From: Haliclona indistincta
Lineage: Eukaryota; Porifera; Demospongiae; Haplosclerida; Chalinidae
DNA length: 64,000 nucleotides
Direction: 5' to 3'
Assembly (NCBI GenBank): GCA_964017065.1
Contig: OZ024783.1
Location: 9,623,367-9,687,366, forward strand
Shown piece by piece: positions 33,078-43,345 of the stretch. Position numbers and translations under genes: made by a program. How positions within the stretch are numbered: position 1 is the stretch's first letter; each line of letters opens with the position of its first letter. A model generated the notes under the pieces. It did no database searches. It saw nothing but the letters and a program-made list of their open reading frames with translations, and was not told the origin of the DNA.

Positions 33078-36000
33078 ATGGATACACGAGTTACGCCACC
33101 TGAAGCCTTCAATTTTCGACACCCGGAGGAGTGGACGAGATGGAAACGTCGCTTCGACCGCTACAGAGTTGTCTCGGGACTCAACGCTAAGGAGGATGCA
33201 GCCCAGATTAACCCTTTTACCGCGATGCGCATATATTTATGCGCGATGAAATCCACCCGTATACGCGACGTGCATATATATATGCGCGTCTTCGTTACTT
33301 TGAAACAGCTACCGCTAGCACAGTTGCTATAGCATTCTAACTTGTTTATTGTGGTTTCTGACACGCGTTAGTCTGTGTAAACAAACGCCCACCAAGCTAT
33401 GATAACTGACAGCTTCTTGCAGCAATAATAGTGCAGTGTCTACACAGCTTTGCTGTTGTGATGAGTGCTGTACATGCTTTCACAGACAGTTTGCTACTCA
33501 GGAAGAATAGGGTGGTGTGTGTTTGAATATTATTATCAATCACAGCAATCAACATAAAAGTAATGGAAAGCTTGAACAAGTATTTTGATCTTGAGCAGAC
33601 AGCAAAAACAAGTCAATGTATCAGCAGATAGCATGGTAGTTTCTCAGCACTGTAATAGATGAAGAGTCTAATAACAACACTGATAACATGAGCATTATAA
33701 CTGTACAACTGAAGTGTATGACACACTAACTACTGCCATGACTACCATCAAGCTACAATACACACAACAATCACGACATTATTTAGCAAAGACGACATAC
33801 ATGCTTTACTGATTATAATGTAAGAAACACTAGCATCAAGCACACACAAGCAACACAAATACTATACACCAGGTAAATACATTCTATTTTCACCTTTTTT
33901 AAGATTACAATCGTCCATAGCAAGCCTGAGCATCTTGACGAAACACACGTCGCTCACGTACGCTGTACAGAGAAAGCAGTGTTCTTTGCTGGCACAATAA
34001 GTATAAAAATGTACTCACCTGGTTGTCACAAATAACTCAATACCTTGCTAGTAGACAGCTCAAGGTAAACCAGATGTTATACAACACTTACTAAGCTGTT
34101 GGAAATGAAAAATAGTGATACAAAGTGTGCAGCAACAAAGCTGTGTTCTCCTTGAAATTATTTCTGTTCTAGTTGAGGCAGAAAATGAAGTCCAACAAGG
34201 CTGTCAACAGCAGATGTGCTTAATAACACACACAAAAAGCCTCCCACAATGACCATGGTCAAGTTCTAAACATCGTAAGAGGCTGGTAGTTGCCGTGTAC
34301 ACAGAGCAACACGAAGGAGAAGCGTGACAACTCACTCGTCCGCCATCACTTGCTGGCGAGTAGCTTTGACGGGTCATACAAATCTTAAAAGTTTACTAGC
34401 AAAGCTCTGAAGTATACTAGTATGATAGACAACACTCACTTAGCTGTAGCAAACACGCAGAGGCGAGTAGAAGCAGCACAGGCTGCTCTCCAAGTTACAG
34501 CAATATGATTGGAAAAATGGCGGTAAGGTAGGTGGAGTAGACACGCCCGGTACAAGTTGAAAGCCGTTGATGATGTCGTTATCACGCTCACAGAGTCTTC
34601 TACAATGGCCAAGGTCCAGTTTTGAACAACACAGAAGGTTCCTGGTACAGCTTACGCTGCGTGGTGTAGGAAAGAAGCGAAGAATAGTTGCTCGCGTAAG
34701 TGTATGATGGTAGCAGATAGCTTTGACGGTCCAACTGAAGCTTTGATGGACAAATAACAGTAGCCCAGGATATAGTACAGGTTGAGAAAACATTGTCGTA
34801 CCTCTAGCTTCCGCGCTAAAGCGTCCAGAGCAGAGACAAAGCGCAGTACCGAGATAGCTGTCACAATTCAAAACAGCCATCGCGTGACGTGGGTGGAGTA
34901 ACGTTTACAATTAATCGCGGTAAGAGGGTTAATACTCTGATTTACTGTATGGGAGACGATGCGGAGGACATCCTTGCCTCATTCAGCCTTTCAGAAGATG
35001 ATGCAAAGAAGTATGGAACAGTTGAAACAAAGTTCAACGACCACTTCAACCCAAGAAAGAATGTTATCTTTGAAAGAGCTAAATTCAACTCACGGAAGCA
35101 AGAGGAGGGAGAACCTGTCGACGCCTTCATCACAACTTTGTACAAACTTTCAGAACATTGCAACTACGGAGACTTGAGGAATGAGATGATCAGAGACAGA
35201 ATAGTAGTAGGAATTCGAGATGCGCGGCTCTCAGAAAGGCTACAACTCGATCACAAACTCACCCTGGACGGCGCTGTTACAGCAGTACGTCAGTCAGAAC
35301 AAGTGAAACAGCAGCAGACTGTTCTCAGAGGAACTGAAGTCAAACCAGAAATACCAATCGGTGCGGTACAAAAAGGACACAAGTACAGACAACAAGCTGA
35401 TGAGCAGCAGAACGAACCTAACAAATCTGAGAAATGCAACAAGTGTGGAAAAGCACCTGGACACAGCAGAGAGCGATGCCCAGCGAAAGATGCTATTTGC
35501 CACAAATGCAAGAAGAGAGGACATTTTCAAACAGTCTGCCACTCAGCTAAAGTGAGTGGAGTTGACACTGAAGAAGAAAAACCAGACGCTTTCCTAGGAG
35601 CAGTTGGAGACAACCACTGGACTGTAGATCTTCATCTTGACAACACCCAAGTCAAATTGTGCATCGATACTGGAGCAGAAGTTACTGTCGTATCAGACAA
35701 GACTTGGAGAGATGTGGGAAGCCCTACTTTGAAGTCGCCTGAGAGGAAGCTCAGAGGACCAGACGATCATCCACTAGCTGTGCTTGGACAGTGGAAAGGA
35801 ACGCTAGAGAATTCATCGACCCAGACGAAGGAGACGATATTCGTAGTAGAAGGACTCAGCAAGCCACTACTAGGACGTCCAGCAATTCAAAGCCTTCAGC
35901 TAGTGAAACGAGTATCGACGGTCAACAAGAAGCTAAGCCCACAAGAACAGTATCCTAACCTCTTCACAGGACGGGGAGAACTGGAGGGAGACTACACTAT

Positions 36001-36604
36001 TCGCGAAGCCAAGCCTTTAGCCCTATCAGCCCCTTGCAGCAAAGCAGAAATTCTAAGGAGGGAAGTGAAGGAAGAGCTAAACAAAACTGAAAAACTAGGA
36101 GTAATCAAAAGAGAGACAGAACCAACAGACTGGTGCACTGGAAATGTTGCGGTATCTAAACAAAACCTGATGAAGCTCAACGAAAGCATCAGGATAGAGG
36201 GATATCAGCTTCCAGTAGACTAGACCCCTGCAGAGCCAGTTGCAGGAGGGAAGTACAAGCCAGCTGAATTTCCATTGAACGAACTACACGTATCAAGAAC
36301 AACAGTTCATTCTACAAGAGAACGAAGGAGATCCAGAAGTACAGACCCTGAGGAGGTACACGAGAGGATCGAGACAGGAGAGAAGAGACAGAATCGGAAC
36401 TATCAAAGACCTAAAGGATGCCAATCACTCATTAGTGGAGAAATGACATGGATACCAGACAGGAATCAGGAAGGCAGAGTAACATCACAAGCAGCCCCAC
36501 ATAGCTACAATGTTACCACAGGAGAAGGAGCAGAGTACAGAAGAAATCGAAGAGACATCTTGCCAATTCCAGAAGAGGAATTAGAAGATGAGAGTACCAC
36601 TTAA
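33078..36604 (+). pseudogene. Defective gag-pol of the LTR element
   Basis: Gag starts at 33078 (DTRVTPPEAFNFRHPEEWTRW), is interrupted at 33212-34928 by another element, and resumes at 34929. The resumed frame has a Gag helical region, two CCHC zinc knuckles (35434-35545), and an aspartic protease motif (LCIDTGAEVTVVSD with LLGRPAIQSL). Pol then begins (EPTDWCTGNVAV), shows a small deletion, reaches a TAG at 36222-36224 and soon jumps to the C-terminal tail (36240-36604). The first 15 or so residues of the open frame that starts at 34889 are encoded by the inserted element, not by gag. The joined protein is not written out here. Confidence 0.85.
33212..34928. mobile_element. Non-autonomous piggyBac-like element inside gag, 1,717 bp
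   Basis: TTAA flanks it on both sides (33208-33211, 34929-34932). The ends CCCTTTTACCGCGAT and, inverted, CCCTCTTACCGCGAT form a 15-bp inverted repeat with one mismatch. TTAA duplication and CCC-starting termini are piggyBac traits. The left subterminal region has palindromes of gcgcatatat type. No transposase is seen. Confidence 0.85.
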
Positions 36605-36713
36605 CGCACATCAACAGAACACGAAGGATCACAAAGATCAGCCGACCTGTAGAGCACTATGCGCCACTAGTGACTCACTCGAACAAATGATTGTTTTGTG
36701 TTCCAAAGGGAGA

Positions 36714-36874
36714 TGTAGTATTGTTTTAATATGTGATTACTATAGTTAGCACATCTACAGACCCACTAGTGACTTGCTTAGTAGTTAGTATTTAATCTGT
36801 GTATACCACTATTGATCTGTGTTCGTATACTCGCTATTTCTAATAATCAACCATGCTACCAATCGAACACTACA
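36714..36874 (+). repeat. 3' LTR
   Basis: 161 bp, starts TGTAGTATTG just after a purine-rich tract and ends AACACTACA before the AAAGG target duplication. Confidence 0.95.
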
Positions 36875-36879
36875 AAAGG

Positions 36880-37567
36880 TTTCTTTGTAATCGCACAAAT
36901 CGTGCAAGGAGCTTCAGAGCGTTAGATTCGCTTGAAACGCCCGTACCGCGAAGATGTGGTAGTGCCGTATTTAGTGCCTCCAGGTGAGACGCCATCTTGT
37001 CATGCCCACAGCAACTGCTCTTATAGTCTTTATTAGTAGACAAATTGTAAGCGCATACCTCTTAGGATAGCTCCTAGGCAGTTAAAATACTAGTGATGTC
37101 GTCAAAAGCCAAGATATGTGTGAATTATTGTTTTCAGCCTAAGTCTAGCCGCCATCTTGTTTTCCGCACAACCCTAAATATGCCACGTCTACCGCGTGGC
37201 ATAATAATGACAAACTAGAGTTCTAATCAACACATACCTGTGCGCTGAGCTAGGGGCTAAACACGACTACTCCTGCATTACTGCAACACGCACGTTACTT
37301 AATGGCTCTGACGTACGGTACATGTGAGACTGAGTGAGGACATCGACATTGATAGGAGGTTGGGTGACACACCCACAATACCGTAAGTGCTCTTACAAGA
37401 ACACATAGCTTTAGATAGCCATGGATTAGCCGCTCGAACAAGGCTTGCCAGCACAGAGAACGTCTTCATAGGACTATAAATTCAGTGAAGAAGCTGTAGA
37501 GAGTGTTTTCGTGGAGAATTTCGAGCGGTGAGACGTAAACTAGCGTGTTTTTTAGATGACACACATA
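36880..37567. other. Intergenic stretch with one structured repeat
   Basis: No confident gene. A segment at 37149-37205 (gccgccatcttgttttc, a CAACCCTA motif, then a hairpin tgccacg-tctaccg-cgtggca) is paralogous to 59790-59850, where the hairpin has a different but equally perfect stem. A frame open at 36890-36990 has no valid acceptor. Confidence 0.45.
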
Positions 37568-37930
37568 TATACAGTACCGCTCACGAGTAAGTGGACCAAC
37601 ACCAGCGGGAGACTCGCAGGCAACCCGGGGGTAATTTTGTCTTGCCCGCGGAACCGTGTATCATTAACCGCGGGTAGATGCGAATATTGAGTGCATCACG
37701 TGCTGGTGCGGATACGTGCGAGCACTGTATATGCTCGCGCAAGTCACACAACGACAACGTGAGTCTGCCTAGCTATCTAGCGGGACGCGAGTGCATGCAA
37801 GGCTGCATGAGGGCCGCAGGTTAGTGTGTTGCGGGCAGCGGGTACACGTTCACGGTCCCGCGGGCACCCCCGAGTTACGCGCGGTTAGCCCGCGGGTTTG
37901 AGTACACTTACTCGTGAACGGTACTGTATA
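37568..37930. mobile_element. CpG-rich MITE with 26-bp inverted repeats
   Basis: tatacagtaccgctcacgag at 37568 is matched, inverted, by 37911-37930 with one mismatch over 26 bp. TATA flanks a CAGTACCG end on both sides, compatible with a TA target and CAGT termini of Tc1/mariner type. The inside is unusually GC- and CpG-rich (cccgcgg, cgcgggta) for this window. Confidence 0.75.
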
Positions 37931-38244
37931 CATACCGACGGACACAAACGCATAACCCTGGCGCATACTGCGCACGGGTAATGATGGACAGAGAGTATCA
38001 CGCTCCAATATGCCCTTCACAGAGACTGGGAAAAGTACGTGACTACGGTGTTCCACATGTAGAGAAGCAAAAACTGTTTTTGGTCATGGCATTTTGCTTC
38101 ATTTCTTAGGAACAAAGTGTCCTACAATCATGTTGCAGGTACCATTATGATCCTCTATTCTTACCAAACTCCCTGTTCATATGGCTTCGTGTCACGTGAC
38201 ATGGGCGTGTCACAATATAGCGGCATATCATGCCCACTGGAATG

Positions 38245-39434
38245 TTGTCTCGTCCCCAGACCACTCCCCTTCCGCTGTGCTTGGAAGAGGGTCTTGTAAA
38301 ACGAAGGCAAATTCCTGGTTCAATGACGTAATTGTCACGCGTGAAATCATGTGCATAATAATTAGCTACCTGGTTAGCCTTGTCCCCAGGCTCAGAGCCT
38401 GGGACAAGGCTACTCAGGCTAGCTTCTATCAAAGACACACCACTATAACTATGCTAGATTTACTGTTACGAAGCAAGTTGAATATACTTGGTAGCAAAGA
38501 GACTTCCCAGCGCCTGTGGGAAGAGAAATAATCACGTCTCGCCCCGCTACGAAATTGACCTTGACTTCTTGCTGCTCAGCTGACAAACACGAATAGCCAA
38601 GCTGTTCGGCGCTCTTCAATAGCGAGATTAAGTTGCACGTCTTTCACTCAGTACGTGTAACGCTTAACTTGTAAATGATCACGTGAGCGCTACAAGTCAG
38701 GTACAATTTGCTGGCTACCCGTGGATTTTACCCGTTACGTACGTCTAGACCCCCATGGCTGTTTCCCTGAACATTTTGCAGCTCTGAGTTTCATCAGATC
38801 CACATTTGCTTTAAACTAAACTGTTGCTTGATGCCTGCTCTACACACTCGACTTGTTGAAACGCTTGTACGTGCTGTCCCTCGCCCAGGCGAGTCGTCAG
38901 AACAGGAGCCACCATAGTTTCATCGAGCGTATGATATTCACTCAAGCCTCTGCACTGCTCTGCTCGAAGTGCTATAGTTCGCGCATAGCTACCGACTTGT
39001 GTAGCTGTTATTCATGACGTTTTGCTTACCTTTCGATCCACTCTGAATGCAAAAGCTAAAATTTTGACAGCTAGTCGTCTTCCTGCTTATCCAGTCGCCC
39101 AGGCGCTCAGCACAGGTAAACGCGAATCTTAATTGCCATTGGAAAGTTACCTGCAACGTCTAACGTGAATTACAGGTTCTGCGTACACGTTAAGTTTCAC
39201 GTGACGTGCATCTTAATCTCTCTAATATCAATTCCATGATAGCCTTCCTTGGGTAAGCCATGATCAATTCAAGTGGTCGTCGCGTGCAGGTCATGTGAAT
39301 TTTGGGAATTACTGCAATCTGATTGGTATTTCACTTTTCTGAGAATGAAACGTCACGGAACCACGAATTTACCTTCGTTTTATCTGACCCTCTTCCAAGC
39401 GCAGCGGAAGGGGAGTGGTCTGGGGACGAGACTA
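38245..39434. mobile_element. Foldback element, 1,190 bp, with 9-bp target duplication
   Basis: ACTGGAATG flanks it on both sides (38236-38244, 39435-39443). The ends share an inverted repeat of about 75 bp (gtctcgtccccagaccactc). Copy B gives the empty site. A 9-bp duplication with long inverted ends suggests a Mutator-like foldback. An inner palindrome at about 38373-38410 (tagccttgtccccaggc) forms a strong hairpin. There is no coding capacity. Confidence 0.85.
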
Positions 39435-39475
39435 ACTGGAATGACAGTTTTAAGAAGAGATTTCCAGAACTACTG

Positions 39476-39659
39476 TACGGCGAGAAATTTTGGTGGACAA
39501 AATTTTGGCGAATTTGGCGGATTGCACACAAAACGCCAAAATTTAACCGCCAAAATGAAATGATTGTGAATGTGTCTATCTGCCTTGGCATCAATTCGCC
39601 AAAATCTGTTCTTAGTAAATTCGCCAAAATTTTGTCCACAAAAATTTCTCGCTATATGG
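39476..39659. mobile_element. 184-bp MITE with inverted ends
   Basis: TACTG repeats at 39471-39475 and 39660-39664, and copy B shows the empty site. The ends gcgagaaattttgg and ccaaaattttgtccacaaaa are inverted (GGACAAAATTTTGGCGAATTT shared in part). The superfamily is not assigned. Confidence 0.75.
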
Positions 39660-39861
39660 TACTGGTAGTTAAGATTTCTTAATGCTGCATTGTAACTTCC
39701 ACCTAGGGCGCTAACCTGTGGGCAGGGTGTCCGGCTTTAACTATGATTGGTTCGGGATAGGCAGCAAAAGATTCCTTTTGCTACCACCCAAAACTTTAGG
39801 TATCTACACTTTGGCACACACTATGCGTCCCTAGAAATGTGTACAGTGACAAACGAGACCA

Positions 39862-40637
39862 AGAGTTCATTAAATAAGAGTATGCAGCCTATACCCTGTT
39901 GGCCGGCGTTGGACATTTTCTACCTCACAAGTTTATCTATACACAGCGATGATTATCATTACTGCTGAATATCCACGCATTGTGAAAATCATTATAAGCT
40001 GCAGTGAGGGCGGGGCTCACAGTACTACACAATACATGTCAATGGCGGAGATCGAGTCCAGAATTTTCTCACAAGATTTTTGATTCTGTATAGAGAACTG
40101 TGTTTATTGACTAGTACGTACTTGAAGATGAACACTTGCGGAGGGATTGACACAGCGTTTTTGAAAAATTTGCTGATTGGAGGATTTTATGATGCATTGT
40201 ACGCGACGGTCGCTAACGCACTCTCTATTTATCAACAATAACTCACGATTCAAAACAGGTAGCTTGAAAGGCTGTGTCAATCCCTCGAGAATGTTGTTGG
40301 CTTGACATCAGATGCTTTTCATTGACTAGCTAACGCTACACGTCGCGTTATCTTGTGAGAAAATTTGTACAGTGTTCATGGTGGTGAGTGTGCGCTTAGC
40401 GCTTTTTAGATTTCGACAAGACTTGTTAAGTATGCGAGGACGCACGTTATGATGCTTCACAGCGAGTTTTGTGCCGTTCAGTTGCTCTGCTGGATAAGGC
40501 AACAAAATGAATTTGCTCATTAATATTCACAAGCAAACGGTAGCCCGCCACCTTAAGCTTTCTGCTGTATAAACTTGTGAGGTAGAAAATGTCAAACGCC
40601 GTCCAACAGGGTATATTGAATGTAGCATACTCTTACT
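39862..40637. mobile_element. Foldback element with about 90-bp inverted arms
   Basis: aagagttcattaaataagag and the following text to about 39944 return inverted at about 40570-40637 (ctcttactcaatgaactttt). GAGAC lies at both edges, and copy B is continuous there. A second nested inverted pair (gagggattgacacagc near 40140 against gctgtgtcaatccctc near 40270, plus ttttctcacaag against cttgtgagaaaa) lies inside, so at least two events are stacked. Confidence 0.7.
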
Positions 40638-40739
40638 CAATGAACTTTTCGTGAGACTCTTTTCTGCACGAGTGCTGTTTTCTTGCCACCATCTTGCTAG
40701 TTTAAAGGATTTTTGAGATGTCAATTATTATAATTATTG

Positions 40740-41520
40740 GCTGTGTAAAATGTCATAACTATTGAAAACGCAGTGCAATGGTCAAGGTTACAGGATACAC
40801 CACGCCTACTTATGAGCAAGCAGAAATGGTTGCCTGAAAAAACACTCATAGCATCGTGTGTGTTGGTTTAGCATTGCATATCCAGTCAGAGCAAAAACTG
40901 TTACATAGTGCATGAAGCAAAGAGCAGCTTCGTCGACTAAATAATAGAAAATCTCGTTTTGGGCACTCTGTAGCATGACTCGACTTGGCATGCAGCTAGA
41001 CAGCTTAGTTATCTAGGGACTGACGGATCCTTTTTTGATATCAGCTTTAGTTGCCGAGTTATGTTCATGCATACACTCGAATATTTTCTCTACGCAGGTA
41101 GAGCTATCATAGCAGCATCTTCTCACCAAGTTGTAAGCACTAAAGTTTTACCATTGGTGCAGGAATCTACGTAGAACTAGCCCTACTAAATATTTGATCG
41201 AAACTGCACCCAGCTTGATTTGGTTTTGTCCACTAAGCTTAGCTACTATGATGTCTGCAATTGATCACGCTGACGGACTCAATCATCACTAAATCTAACT
41301 TTTTATGTTAGTGAGCGGCTGAAAAGTAGTTGAGTCAACTGTTGCAGTAAATTTTTTCACTGCAGTTCTGTTGCATACTCCACCTGTAGTTGATGTTACA
41401 GTACTAAGTATGCAGTAGCAATGTTGTTCAACCACTTACTGGTATTTTCTGTCATTGAAACAGCAGATACAGGTATTTCTACACAAAAATAATGTCATTC
41501 CCAGCCAGGCTCGAGCATGG
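40740..41520. other. Intergenic stretch, nothing recognised
   Basis: No exon-like frame or clear repeat was seen between copy A and the MITE at 41525. Confidence 0.4.
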
Positions 41521-41524
41521 TTTA

Positions 41525-41955
41525 GGCGGCGTTTACACGACAACGATCAGTCCAAAACCGGGGAAATGTATGCGTATTCAGATGCAGCGTTTTGGCTGTT
41601 TACACGACACCGTTTTGTATGGAATGTGGGTGTGGCGTTTTTAGGCGAGCACGCTCAGGCACGCTGTTATTCGCTTGTATCCACGAACCAAAGCGAAAGA
41701 AGAAACTCTTTGTTGATAGATGCTGTTTGACGACTCATCTCAGCATTCTTTGCAAGAATAAAGGCCGAGGTACACTCATACAAAAAGTTACACGAGCGTT
41801 TTCATGTCTCCGTTTTCGAAGTCTCCACTTTGGTCTCCGTTTTCATAAGTCTCCGTTTTACCTATGCGTTTTCATCGTTTTGGTGTAAACGCACAACCAA
41901 AACGGATACAAAAGTCTTCGTTTTCACCTGATAGCGTTGTCGTGTAAACGCCGCC
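41525..41955. mobile_element. Harbinger-like MITE, 431 bp, TTA duplication
   Basis: GGCGGCGTTTACACGACAACG at 41525 is matched exactly, inverted, up to 41955, and TTA flanks both ends. A 3-bp TTA/TAA duplication fits PIF/Harbinger elements. The interior has repeated cgttttcat/cgttttgg phrases, and there is no ORF of note. Confidence 0.85.
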
Positions 41956-42339
41956 TTAGTTGCTCAATAGTCTAAAGTCAAGAGTCAAGCCAGGATTAGT
42001 AGTCCTGGCAACTGCAGAGAGTCTTTTGTTGCTTAACATTGAAAATAAATGCTTTGGCAACTTTGCAGCATGCTTGCAGGGTCGAATTTAAATCTGTCCT
42101 GAATTAGGGTCCGCCCCTAAATTGAAGAGTTCATAAAGCGGCAAACAAACCTGCCGCTTGCTTACAAATCGAACAATTACTGCTAAAACGTACGGTGTCG
42201 TCAAGAAGAAGACTTGGGCTTTTTACTATAATGTATTAACACTTGTAACTTTTCTGCTTAGAAATTAACTCTAATAATAGCACGTGTCCGGAATTATGGA
42301 CCCCTTCCTTGTTATGCAACACATGCTAATAACCAACGT

Positions 42340-42970
42340 GTGACATCACAAAATCCATTAAACCAGCAAGATGCATATGGCGGCAAGAAAACAGCGCTCG
42401 TATACAGGAAAGAGTCTTGTTTGTCACTGTGCACATTTCTAGGGATGCGTAGCGTGTGGCAAAGTGTGGATTAATGTATTGGCTGTGTAGCCTCCAATAC
42501 TAGGGTATTGGAGGCTACGGTACTAGGCTACAACGGTACTATTCAATACCCTAGTATGGGAGTTAAACTCCAATACTAGGGGTATTGGAGTTTAACTCCC
42601 ATGGAATCAGAAAGTTGTGGCTGGTAGCAAAGCCATCTTTTGCTGCCTGTCTCCCAACCAATCGTAGTTTAAGCTGGACTCTCTACCCACAGGTAAGCGC
42701 CCTAGGTGGAAGTTGTAATGCAGCGTTAAGAAATCTTAACTACCAGTAGTTCTCGAAATCTCTACCTAAAACTGTCATTCTAGTGGGCATGATACGCCGC
42801 GATATTGTGACACTCCCACGTCACGTGACACAAAGCCATTATGAATGAAGGTGTTCAGTAAGGATAGAAGATCATCCTGCAACATGATCGTAGGACACTT
42901 ATTACCTAAAAAATGAAAAAAATGTCAAAACATAGTTTTTCCTTTTTTCTCGTGTGGAACACTGTAGAAT
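42340..42970 (-). repeat. Repeat family copy B (inverted relative to copy A)
   Basis: The reverse complement of this stretch matches copy A in order, without copy A's three insertions but with its own insertion (42484-42604) that contains two perfect hairpins. The two copies thus form a widely spaced inverted pair enclosing 1.6-4 kb. Confidence 0.8.
42487..42600. repeat. Two perfect hairpins in copy B
   Basis: gtagcctccaatac-tagg-gtattggaggctac at 42487-42518 has 14-bp arms, and 42558-42600 has 19-bp arms (gggagttaaactccaatac). Both share the caatac-tagg-gtattg core, so one probably arose from the other. Confidence 0.85.
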
Positions 42971-43345
42971 TCTTGTGACAGTCTGGCAGCTTAAATTACA
43001 ATAGAATGAGGCGGTAGATATTGCTTGTGACTTCTCTGTATAGGTGTCCACAGCTTTTGTCTACTCAAAAGCATTGGTTTATGAAAGTTCACACAATGTG
43101 TGACGCTTGGTTGTGCAATATTACACGGTAGCTTTTCTGTACTGTTTCAATTTTTGTCGCACTTTAGTTCGGTGATTTAAAATTTTGAGGTTGGTCTTGT
43201 GCTTGAAAATACAATCCTCTTGAAATTTTCCACTTCTATACGGCATACCAATTTAGTACTGCAATGCCTTAATTGCAAAATTCTACTGTCTAACACGTCA
43301 TGTTTAATGTGTACACAGATATCACTACTGACATCAGTGAACACC

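Larger units (their letters stand above)
32689..36874 (+). mobile_element. Ty3/gypsy-type LTR retrotransposon, defective, 4,186 bp
   Basis: Two 161-bp LTRs (TGTAGT...ACTACA) bound the element, and AAAGG flanks it (32684-32688 and 36875-36879), so the boundaries are firm. After the 5' LTR comes tggtggcagcggcgg, a plausible primer-binding site. Before the 3' LTR is a purine tract (aaagggaga). Gag, zinc knuckles and protease are present; RT is cut off and RNase H and integrase are absent. A 1.7-kb piggyBac-like insertion splits gag. It could only move with proteins supplied by another copy. Confidence 0.93.
38040..40735 (+). repeat. Repeat family copy A, split by three insertions
   Basis: Pieces 38040-38244, 39435-39475, 39660-39861 and about 40638-40735 line up, in order, with the reverse complement of copy B (42340-42970), where the same text is continuous across all three insertion points. 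Shared phrases include gtgtcacgtgac, gttaagatttcttaa, cttccacctagggcgc, ccctagaaatgtg and gctgttttcttgcc. Confidence 0.85.

Noticed and set aside
36890..36990. Open frame after the LTR element that might be exon 2 of the 32.0-kb gene
   Set aside because: The only acceptor gives an immediate stop in the required phase.
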